NCBI GenBank assembly: GCA_946222625.1
Contig: CAMILJ010000080.1
Location: forward strand, 1-8,843
DNA from: an uncultured Corynebacterium sp.
GTDB lineage: Bacteria; Actinomycetota; Actinomycetes; Mycobacteriales; Mycobacteriaceae
DNA length: 8,843 bases
Direction of reading: 5' to 3'
Numbering within the stretch: position 1 is the stretch's first letter; each line of letters starts with the position of its first letter. Shown piece by piece: positions 1-3,965 of the stretch. A program made the position numbers and the translations under genes. The notes below the pieces were generated by a model. The model had not been told where the DNA came from, searched no databases, and saw only the letters and a program-made list of their open reading frames with translations.

Positions 1-389
1 CGATGATTGCCGCTGCCATCATGGACGTGAAGTCCCTTAATGGTGAGGGCATGCAGGGCGGCGACTCGGGCGGACCATTCTTTGTTAACGGCCGCCTCGT
101 CGGCGTGGCTACGGCTGGAACGTCTAATGCGGACCCGGATCTGCCTTCGCCGAGTGCTGCCATCACGTCGGTGGTTGAGGTCCGCGATTGGATCGAGGAT
201 GTCACCAGCGGCCGCGATACCGACGGTGTCCTCAACGCCGACAATTCCCCGAAACCGCCGACAACGATGCAGGTCAGCGCGCCCGTCGCGTGGCCAGCAG
301 GCATTGCTGCGGTAGTAGGCCTTATCGCGATTGCCATCTTCTCGCGGGTGATTAGTCGAAAGTCTGGTGCTGAGCGGGGTAGCAACTAG
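1..389 (+). CDS. Trypsin-like serine protease, membrane-anchored, C-terminal part only
   Basis: This is the 3' end of a chymotrypsin/trypsin-fold serine protease; the reading frame is already open at the left edge, so the ATG at position 3 is probably internal and the His and Asp of the catalytic triad lie outside the window. The GGDSGGP signature is visible (nucleophile serine codon at 66-68), followed by the usual F-V-N-G-R-L-V-G-V strand. The last third departs from the protease fold: a Pro/Thr-rich linker (about residues 80-97 of the visible part), one hydrophobic helix (about 98-115) and a basic tail (SRVISRKSG). This predicts a protease domain outside the membrane held by a C-terminal anchor. 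There is no LPxTG sorting motif, so sortase attachment is unlikely. Substrate unknown. The next gene starts 11 bases after the stop, suggesting one transcript. Confidence 0.88.
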   Translation, partial: MIAAAIMDVKSLNGEGMQGGDSGGPFFVNGRLVGVATAGTSNADPDLPSPSAAITSVVEVRDWIEDVTSGRDTDGVLNADNSPKPPTTMQVSAPVAWPAGIAAVVGLIAIAIFSRVISRKSGAERGSN

Positions 390-392
390 GCT

Positions 393-413
393 GTTTCTCC
401 ATGAAGGAGAAAC
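393..413 (+). promoter_or_regulatory. Hairpin enclosing the start codon of the 62-aa gene
   Basis: GTTTCTCC (393-400) and GGAGAAAC (406-413) are perfect 8-bp complements. The 5-base loop ATGAA contains the proposed ATG (401-403). No Shine-Dalgarno motif precedes this ATG, so initiation may depend on ribosomes arriving from the protease stop codon 12 bases upstream, which would open the stem. No T-run follows, so it is not a normal terminator. That it regulates translation is inference. Confidence 0.45.
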
Positions 414-589
414 TCGTTCCGTGTCTGATCGCTGGTGCCATCCTCGGCGTGGTCTTGTGGCTGGCCTCCGGCATGCTGTGGTTGTTGCCGGTAGGCCTCG
501 TGGTGGGCTTGGCGGGCTATCCGCTGCTGGGCATCACACGCGATGAGTCCCAAGCCCGCAAGCGCCGCGACGACACCTTCCGCGACTAA
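401..589 (+). CDS. Small two-helix membrane protein, unknown function
   Basis: A 62-residue protein with two hydrophobic helices (about residues 6-24 and 26-44) joined by a very short turn, then a charged cytoplasmic-looking tail (RDESQARKRRDDTFRD). I do not recognise a family. It follows the membrane-anchored protease by 11 bases and is probably in the same operon, so it may be a membrane partner of the protease, but nothing in the sequence proves this. The start is the first ATG of the frame; there is no good ribosome binding site and the ATG lies in a hairpin loop. Continuous hydrophobic coding sense and the operon position support it as real. Confidence 0.6.
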   Translation: MKEKLVPCLIAGAILGVVLWLASGMLWLLPVGLVVGLAGYPLLGITRDESQARKRRDDTFRD

Positions 590-671
590 GCGTCCCACGC
601 CACCGCACTACGCCGCCGCGCACGCTGCTTCGCGGTCGGTCGCTAGATGGCACCCCACACACCGTCGACAA

Positions 672-811
672 ATGGCGCCCCGCAAAAGGCATCCGCTAGA
701 AGGCGTTTTAGGGGCCAAAAACGCCATGTGCACACCCCAAAAGGCGTTTTTCAGGCGAGAAAACGCCTTTTGACAGATGCCATCTGCAAGATGCCTTTTG
801 CTAACTGCCCT
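672..811. repeat. Left half of the array: GGCG/GGCA-core units
   Basis: Three direct units (ATGGCGCCCCGCAA, AAGGCATCCGCTAG, AAGGCGTTTTAGGG) start at 672, 686 and 700. One inverted unit (714-727), one direct unit (741-754) and four inverted units at 14-bp steps (756, 770, 784, 798) follow. An outer 12-bp inverted repeat, GCAAAAGGCATC (682-693) and GATGCCTTTTGC (790-801), brackets the centre. Confidence 0.7.
738..772. repeat. Perfect 13-bp stem in the left half of the array
   Basis: CAAAAGGCGTTTT (738-750) is the exact reverse complement of AAAACGCCTTTTG (760-772), with a 9-base loop. A smaller stem, GGCGTTTT (702-709) with AAAACGCC (718-725), precedes it. Because the region lies between convergent genes, this stem could help end transcription from the left, but it lacks a separate T-run after the stem. 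Confidence 0.7.
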
Positions 812-870
812 ATGGACAGAACCGCCTTCCGGCTGATATTCGCTTTCAGAGCGGGCGAGAAAAGCCGCTG

Positions 871-1011
871 CAGATGGTCCTTTTATATTGGTCCCTTTAG
901 TTTGGTCCTTTCGCTGATTAAAGGGACCATCTGGGTAATGAAAACTGCCTGTAAATGGTCCCTTTGCAGTGCAAAGGGACCAGAGCAAGGGGACCATACT
1001 AAAGAGACCTT
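871..1011. repeat. Right half of the array: GGTC-core units
   Basis: Three direct units (ATGGTCCTTTTATA, TTGGTCCCTTTAGT, TTGGTCCTTTCGCT) start at 874, 888 and 902. An inverted unit (917-930), a direct unit (955-968) and three inverted units at 14-bp steps (970, 984, 998) follow. CAGATGGTCCTTTT (871-884) and AAAGGGACCATCTG (920-933) form 14-bp arms with one T-G wobble. The segments 902-933 and 955-986 align without gaps, so a 53-bp hairpin module appears to be duplicated. Confidence 0.75.
956..982. repeat. Perfect 27-bp palindrome in the right half
   Basis: TGGTCCCTTTGCA (956-968) and TGCAAAGGGACCA (970-982) are exact reverse complements around a single central G (969). It is the strongest dyad in the window. 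Confidence 0.8.
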
Positions 1012-1108
1012 GTTCCGCAGCGGTGTGGGCGCGGTGAAACCGCCGACCAAGGACAGGAATGTGCTCAGCGGGTTGAAAGCTCTCCAGAGCAGGAGCCCTT
1101 CTGGGCTT

Positions 1109-1131
1109 AGAAAGTGGGCCTAGCAGCCCAC
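1109..1131 (-). terminator. Probable intrinsic terminator of tyrA
   Basis: Read on the minus strand just after the tyrA stop codon, GTGGGC and GCCCAC (plus-strand 1126-1131 and 1114-1119) form a 6-bp GC stem with a 6-base loop, followed directly by TTTCT. The stem is short but position and T-run fit a factor-independent terminator. A further small hairpin (AGCCC 1094-1098 with GGGCT 1103-1107) lies beyond it. Confidence 0.5.
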
Positions 1132-1138
1132 CGGCGGG

Positions 1139-2167
1139 CTAGAAGATCTCGATGCGCCCGCCCAAAGACTCCGTCTGGCGCAGTTGCGCCACCCAGTTCG
1201 GCGCGCCCGGGTGCAAACGCAGAACCGGGCGGGACGAGATCTTCACCGGGGAGACCGATTCCTTGCGAGCACCGGAGCGGGCTTCGATGCGGGTGCGGGC
1301 GCGGAAGCCAGCGTCGGCAAGCGCGGCGATGGACGGCTTATCCGAGGCCAGCGATTCGCGCGCATCCTGCAGCAACTCAAGGGCCTCGTCGAGGGCCTGG
1401 ATCAGCGCCGTCGAGTTGGTCTCGCACATCTGGCGCACCAGGTCCGGGCGAGTACCCGCCACGCGCGTGCCGTCCTTGAAGGAGCCAGCCGCCAGGGACT
1501 GCGCCAGGATGCCGCCATTATCGCCGACCACCGCGAGGGTCTCCGCCAGCACGTGTGGCAGATGCGAAATACGGGCAACCGCGGCATCGTGGTTAGCCAC
1601 GCGCACCGGAACCGCCTCCGCGTGAACCATCTGGGTCATGCGGACCACGTCGGCAAAAATGTTCTCCCATTCGGCGGGGATGCGCTCGCCGCGCGCGTCG
1701 CACTCGGCGGCATAGTCATAGGTGATAACCCAGGCAGCGCGGTTGAACAGCCCGGTGCGGGAGTTCTCCCAACCGGATTTGGAGGTGCCGGCCATGGGGT
1801 GGCCGCCCACGTAGCGCGATTCCATGTTGCGCTCCACGATGAGCTGGCGAACCTCGGTCTTGACCGAGACGACATCCGTCAGACCGCAGCTCGGGGCGTG
1901 TTCCTGGATGGAGTCGAGGACCGAGGCAACCGCATCCATGGGCACCGCGACGACGATAAGCGCGTTGTCCTCCTCGGCCCGGTGCAGGATGGCCGGCAGA
2001 TCATCGGTGACGTCGTAGCCCTGCTTAATGGCCGTTCGGGCACCAGAGGTGGAGTGGTTGTAGCCGTACACGGAATGGCGTGCAGCGGCTAGGTCACGCA
2101 GGAGGGAACCTCCGATGAGACCGAGGCCGATAATGCAGACGGGGCGTTGAACATCTTGAGAACTCAC
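1139..2167 (-). CDS. tyrA: Prephenate/arogenate dehydrogenase (tyrosine biosynthesis)
   Basis: A 342-residue cytoplasmic TyrA that oxidatively decarboxylates prephenate or arogenate in the last part of tyrosine synthesis. The dinucleotide-binding GLGLIGGS motif is at residues 14-21. The conserved family block HPMAGTSKSGWENS is at 123-136 and SHLPHVLA at 201-208. The end of the second strand reads YGYNHST, with Asn rather than the acidic residue of NAD-specific enzymes, which hints at NADP use; corynebacterial TyrA is known as an NADP-dependent arogenate dehydrogenase, so that substrate is likely but not proven here. There is no fused chorismate mutase and no clear ACT domain. The start is GTG (2165-2167) with no good ribosome binding site, so a leaderless or short-leader mRNA is possible. 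It is divergent from the tadA operon with only 39 bases between starts. Confidence 0.93.
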   Translation of the reverse strand: MSSQDVQRPVCIIGLGLIGGSLLRDLAAARHSVYGYNHSTSGARTAIKQGYDVTDDLPAILHRAEEDNALIVVAVPMDAVASVLDSIQEHAPSCGLTDVVSVKTEVRQLIVERNMESRYVGGHPMAGTSKSGWENSRTGLFNRAAWVITYDYAAECDARGERIPAEWENIFADVVRMTQMVHAEAVPVRVANHDAAVARISHLPHVLAETLAVVGDNGGILAQSLAAGSFKDGTRVAGTRPDLVRQMCETNSTALIQALDEALELLQDARESLASDKPSIAALADAGFRARTRIEARSGARKESVSPVKISSRPVLRLHPGAPNWVAQLRQTESLGGRIEIF

Positions 2168-2192
2168 GGTGACAATTGTGGCACAACCCGAC

Positions 2193-2206
2193 TAATCTGA
2201 CGAGGT
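2193..2206 (+). promoter_or_regulatory. Possible leaderless promoter of the tadA operon
   Basis: A TAATCT hexamer (2193-2198) matches the actinobacterial -10 pattern TAnnnT and ends 8 bases before the ATG at 2207, so transcription would start at or next to the A of the start codon. A weak -35 (TGACAA, 2170-2175) lies 17 bases upstream. The only purine-rich motif, GAGG at 2202-2205, is too close to the ATG to serve as a ribosome binding site, which also favours leaderless initiation. Confidence 0.4.
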
Positions 2207-2710
2207 ATGAGCCACGACGATCTCTCTTTTTCCATCACTGTTGCCCGCAGCGAGGCCGGCTGGGTGATTCGCCCCTTCGAGGATGACTTTGACAATGTCC
2301 AGACCTCGATCAAGGCGGTGCGCAACCTGCGCTCCCAGGGCGCGGCATTTGCGCTGTTGTGCGTGGAGGATGACTATTTCGTCGTGGTCCGCCCAGCGCC
2401 GGGGGATGTGCGCGTGCTGCTTTCCGACGCCACCTATGCCGCCGAAGACGACTTCGCCGCGGACTTCCTGGACTTGCGCGACATTGAGATCCCGGATTTG
2501 GACGAGGACGAGTGGGAGGACGCCGACCCGTACGGCGATGGCGACTTCGATATCTTTGCTGACCTCGGCCTCGACGAGGACCAGCTGGGCTACATCATCG
2601 ACAACGATGAGGACTGGCCGTCCGACATGCTTCTGCGCATTGCCGGCGAGCTCGGCTTTGGTGATGAGCTGGAGGATTGCATCGACGGCCTCGACTCGGA
2701 TGACTCTTAA
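2207..2710 (+). CDS. tRNA adenosine deaminase-associated protein
   Basis: A 167-residue, strongly acidic cytoplasmic protein of the actinobacterial family that is nearly always found directly upstream of tadA. The N-terminal half is a compact mixed fold (hydrophobic strands around residues 8-20 and 45-63, e.g. AAFALLCVEDDYFVVVRP). The middle is a run of Asp/Glu (about 85-125), and the C-terminal part (LLRIAGELGFGDELEDCIDGL) looks helical. No catalytic motif is visible. It overlaps tadA by 11 bases, which implies coupled translation and a role linked to TadA, perhaps as a stabilising or RNA-mimicking partner; that role is inference, as the family has no settled biochemical function that I know of. 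The ATG is the first possible start and follows a likely leaderless promoter. Confidence 0.85.
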   Translation: MSHDDLSFSITVARSEAGWVIRPFEDDFDNVQTSIKAVRNLRSQGAAFALLCVEDDYFVVVRPAPGDVRVLLSDATYAAEDDFAADFLDLRDIEIPDLDEDEWEDADPYGDGDFDIFADLGLDEDQLGYIIDNDEDWPSDMLLRIAGELGFGDELEDCIDGLDSDDS

Positions 2711-3176
2711 ACCGGCGGAAGGGCTGGTGCGCGCGGAGTCTCGCATGCGCCGCGCCCTGGAGGTCGCGCGCACCACGCCGGCGGGGGATATTCCGGTAGG
2801 TGCCGTGCTGTACGACGCCTCCGGTAAAGAACTCGCCACCGGCGTGAACCGCCGCGAGCAACTCAATGACCCCACCGCGCACGCGGAGGTGGAAGCCATC
2901 CGCCAGGCAGTGCGCGTGCATGGAGATGGCTGGCGGCTGGAGGGCTGCGAGCTGGTCGTCACCTTGGAGCCGTGTGCGATGTGCGCGGGCGCGATTCAGG
3001 CTTCCCGGGTGTCTTCCGTGGTCTTCGGTGCCTTTGAGCCGAAGACGGGGGCGTGTGGCTCGCTTGTCGACGTCCTCCGCGCCCCCGGCGCCCTCCACGT
3101 TCCCGAGGTACGCGGCGGAGTGCTGGAGGGAGAGTGCGCGACCATGCTCACCGATTTCTTCGGTGGAATTCGCTGA
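2700..3176 (+). CDS. tadA: tRNA-specific adenosine deaminase
   Basis: TadA converts adenosine-34 to inosine in the anticodon of tRNA-Arg(ACG), letting one tRNA read several arginine codons. With this start the protein has 158 residues, normal for the family. The zinc/catalytic motif HAEVEAI has His61 and Glu63; the second zinc motif PCAMCAGA supplies Cys92 and Cys95. GDIPVGAVL (about 29-37) is the usual N-terminal strand of the deaminase fold. The ATG at 2700 overlaps the upstream gene by 11 bases with no clear ribosome binding site, consistent with coupling. A GTG at 2727, four bases after GGAAGG (2717-2722), is a real alternative start and would remove nine residues before the first helix. 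All key residues are intact. Confidence 0.93.
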   Translation: MTLKPAEGLVRAESRMRRALEVARTTPAGDIPVGAVLYDASGKELATGVNRREQLNDPTAHAEVEAIRQAVRVHGDGWRLEGCELVVTLEPCAMCAGAIQASRVSSVVFGAFEPKTGACGSLVDVLRAPGALHVPEVRGGVLEGECATMLTDFFGGIR

Positions 3177-3186
3177 GAGCGAATTC
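3166..3186. repeat. 8-bp inverted repeat spanning the tadA stop codon
   Basis: GAATTCGC (3166-3173) and GCGAATTC (3179-3186) are exact complements with loop TGAGA, whose TGA is the tadA stop. The following bases (GGGTTGCGG) have no useful T-run, so termination by this stem alone is doubtful. It may pause RNA polymerase or protect the 3' end of the mRNA. Confidence 0.55.
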
Positions 3187-3222
3187 GGGTTGCGGGGCCT
3201 GCAATAACCTCCGAGTCGGGTG

Positions 3223-3263
3223 TAGGCTGGGGGCCACATCAGAAACGCTGATAGATAAAGGAG
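3223..3263 (+). promoter_or_regulatory. Likely -10 element and ribosome binding site of csbD
   Basis: TAGGCT (3223-3228) fits the -10 pattern TAnnnT with a TSS near 3235; its -35 is poor. The ribosome binding site AAAGGAG (3257-3263) is near-perfect, 6 bases before the ATG at 3270, and fixes the start of csbD. The -10 call is weak; the ribosome binding site is firm. Confidence 0.5.
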
Positions 3264-3269
3264 AAAACT

Positions 3270-3467
3270 ATGGGTGACTTTGAGAACAAGAAGGACGAGT
3301 TCGTCGGCAAGGCCAAGGAAGCTGCCGGCGACGTGACTGACAACGAGAACCTGGAGAACGAGGGCAAGGCCGACCAGGTCACCTCTGAGGCCAAGCAGAA
3401 GGCTTCCGACGCCGTCGAGGGCATCAAGGATAAGGCCAACGAGGTCATCGGTAACCTCAAGGACTAA
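3270..3467 (+). CDS. CsbD-like general stress protein
   Basis: A 65-residue, highly charged protein of the CsbD family (similar to Bacillus CsbD and E. coli YjbJ). The core GKAKEAAGDVTDNENLENEGKADQ (split here over residues 13-36) is the family signature, and the rest is a Lys/Glu/Ala-rich helix ending in NLKD. There is no signal peptide or membrane helix, so it is cytoplasmic. CsbD proteins are abundant in stationary phase and under stress in many bacteria, but their biochemical role is unknown. Codons are strongly biased to C/G-ending forms (AAG, GAG, GAC, ATC), and the ribosome binding site is near ideal; both suggest high expression. The gene is monocistronic, closed by a strong terminator. 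Confidence 0.9.
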   Translation: MGDFENKKDEFVGKAKEAAGDVTDNENLENEGKADQVTSEAKQKASDAVEGIKDKANEVIGNLKD

Positions 3468-3487
3468 TTCCTAGCCTTAAAGAGCTG

Positions 3488-3527
3488 AATCGCTGTCCCC
3501 GCCGCCTGGCGTGGGCAGCGATTTTGT
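3488..3527 (+). terminator. Strong intrinsic terminator after csbD
   Basis: AATCGCTG (3488-3495) pairs with CAGCGATT (3516-3523). The stem continues through a T-G pair and two C-G pairs, and after one mismatch is extended by CGCC (3500-3503) with GGCG (3508-3511) around a 4-base loop. A TTTTGT run follows. Confidence 0.85.
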
Positions 3528-3551
3528 CGCTCGGGGCGACTCCCGTAATCT
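3524..3551 (+). promoter_or_regulatory. Promoter of tRNA-Ser
   Basis: TTGTCG (3524-3529) and TAATCT (3546-3551) are separated by 16 bases. The -10 ends 7 bases before the first base of the mature tRNA (3559), so transcription should start at or within a base or two of the 5' end. The -35 shares bases with the T-run of the csbD terminator. Confidence 0.65.
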
Positions 3552-3558
3552 GGAACGC

Positions 3559-3649
3559 GGTGGCGTGTCCGAGCGGCCGAAGGTGATCGCCTCGAAAGCG
3601 ATTGTTGGGTAACCCCCAACCGCGGGTTCAAATCCCGCCGCCACCGCCA
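3559..3649 (+). tRNA. tRNA-Ser, anticodon CGA (reads UCG), CCA encoded
   Basis: A class II tRNA. The acceptor arms GGTGGCG (3559-3565) and CGCCACC (3639-3645) pair perfectly; G73 (3646) is the serine-type discriminator and CCA is encoded at 3647-3649. The anticodon stem is ATCGC/GCGAT with loop CTCGAAA, giving anticodon CGA at 3593-3595. The long variable arm (TTGGG/CCCAA) and the T-arm GCGGG-TTCAAAT-CCCGC are both present. The D-arm has the usual TCC...GG of tRNA-Ser. Confidence 0.96.
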
Positions 3650-3652
3650 CAT

Positions 3653-3692
3653 CCGGCACTCCAGTTCTTAGTTCTGGGGTGCCGGTCTTTTT
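3653..3692 (+). terminator. Intrinsic terminator after tRNA-Ser
   Basis: CCGGCACTCCAG (3653-3664) pairs with CTGGGGTGCCGG (3674-3685), 12 bp with one T-G wobble and a 9-base loop, followed by TCTTTTT. On the minus strand the same stem follows the 55-aa gene but has no T-run, so it is mainly a plus-strand terminator. Confidence 0.9.
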
Positions 3693-3696
3693 ATGC

Positions 3697-3864
3697 TTAG
3701 AAGCCAGCCCGCCCTCTATCAACATCTCTTTGGAAATCCAGCGCGGCTTGGCGTGCCTCGGGGTCGTGGTCTTCAGTGCGCTTGTGAATCCGTCGGCTCA
3801 TCATGCCCGCTGGGATGGCAATGAGAAGGATGGCCGCGACGGCGACAATGACGAAAGCAGACAT
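3697..3864 (-). CDS. 55-residue single-helix membrane protein, unknown function
   Basis: A short gene on the minus strand with ATG at 3862-3864 and TAA at 3697-3699. A clear AGGAG ribosome binding site lies 6 bases upstream (plus-strand 3871-3875). The product begins MSAFVIVAVAAILLIAIPAGMM (shown in parts: hydrophobic helix about residues 3-22), then MSRRIHKRTEDHD, and ends in a charged segment (PEARQAALDFQRDVDRGRAGF). Positive residues directly after the helix predict N-out, C-in topology. I do not recognise a family. It is divergent from the MFS gene and shares with it a gap of about 100 bases containing an 18-bp palindrome, so it may be co-regulated with that exporter. The ribosome binding site and the well-formed anchor support a real gene. 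Confidence 0.72.
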   Translation of the reverse strand: MSAFVIVAVAAILLIAIPAGMMSRRIHKRTEDHDPEARQAALDFQRDVDRGRAGF

Positions 3865-3887
3865 GGGGGTCTCCTAAAGCACTTCAG

Positions 3888-3905
3888 CGGTCAAAACTTT
3901 GACCG
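3888..3905. promoter_or_regulatory. 18-bp palindrome, candidate operator
   Basis: CGGTCAAA (3888-3895) and TTTGACCG (3898-3905) are exact complements around AC. It sits 24 bases upstream of the 55-aa gene and about 60 upstream of the MFS gene. The size and symmetry fit a dimeric repressor site; the regulator is not in this window. Confidence 0.55.
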
Positions 3906-3922
3906 GACAGGGGGGATGTACC

Positions 3923-3959
3923 CTGACTCTCTATAGTTAAATACTATGATGTGTAACAC
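3923..3959 (+). promoter_or_regulatory. Probable promoter of the MFS gene with overlapping dyads
   Basis: CTGACT (3923-3928) and TATGAT (3945-3950) are separated by 16 bases, so transcription would start near 3957. Two small dyads overlap it: ATAGT-TAAAT-ACTAT (3933-3947) across the spacer and -10, and GTGT-A-ACAC (3951-3959) at the start site. These could be operator half-sites, though the region is A/T-rich and short dyads arise by chance. Confidence 0.45.
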
Positions 3960-3965
3960 TATAAA

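Larger units (their letters stand above)
647..1011. repeat. Composite array of about twenty 14-bp units in both orientations
   Basis: This stretch of the convergent intergenic region is built from 14-bp units of approximate form wwGG(C/T)N-YYTTT-nnn. Direct-orientation units begin near 647, 672, 686, 700, 741, 829, 874, 888, 902 and 955. Inverted units lie near 714, 756, 770, 784, 798, 815, 855, 917, 938, 970, 984 and 998. Many neighbours are phased at exactly 14 bp: GG at 674, 688, 702; at 876, 890, 904; and CC ending at 767, 781, 795, 809 and at 981, 995, 1009. The units at 647, 815, 829, 855 and 938 are looser matches. Fourteen is not a multiple of three, so repeated peptides are not the cause. 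It is not a CRISPR, which would have longer identical repeats and unique spacers. I know no named element with this form. Confidence 0.8.

Noticed and set aside
421..543. Alternative GTG start at 421 behind AAGGAG (404-409)
   Set aside because: Its frame gives only about 40 residues without a membrane helix or other pattern, and the spacing of 11 bases is poor; the 401 frame encodes a coherent two-helix protein.
608..997. Open reading frame of 129 codons on the minus strand across the repeats (and 158 codons on the plus strand, 647-1123)
   Set aside because: Both strands are open over the same repetitive DNA, there is no ribosome binding site, the 14-bp period is out of phase with codons, and the translations have no protein-like pattern. 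These look like spurious genes created by the repeat.
647..1011. CRISPR array
   Set aside because: Units are 14 bp, occur in both orientations, vary in sequence, and have no unique spacers; no cas gene is present.
1184..2092. Plus-strand open frame of 302 codons opposite tyrA
   Set aside because: It is a shadow of the GC-rich tyrA gene; the tyrA translation has all family motifs and this one has none.
2283..2699. Long in-frame extension upstream of tadA
   Set aside because: The frame is open by composition only. It overlaps the acidic associated protein, and the extension is Arg/Thr/Ser-rich without domain character. TadA has normal length from ATG 2700.
2192..3239. Two minus-strand open frames opposite the tadA operon
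   Set aside because: They are antisense shadows; the plus-strand products are recognisable and intact.
3464..3725. Minus-strand open frames (for example one containing VAAGFEPAVGGYPT)
   Set aside because: They are the antisense of tRNA-Ser and its terminator, a well-known source of false hypothetical proteins.
3559..3964. Attachment site for an integrative element at tRNA-Ser
   Set aside because: No repeat of the tRNA 3' end was seen downstream to the window edge, and there is no integrase gene.
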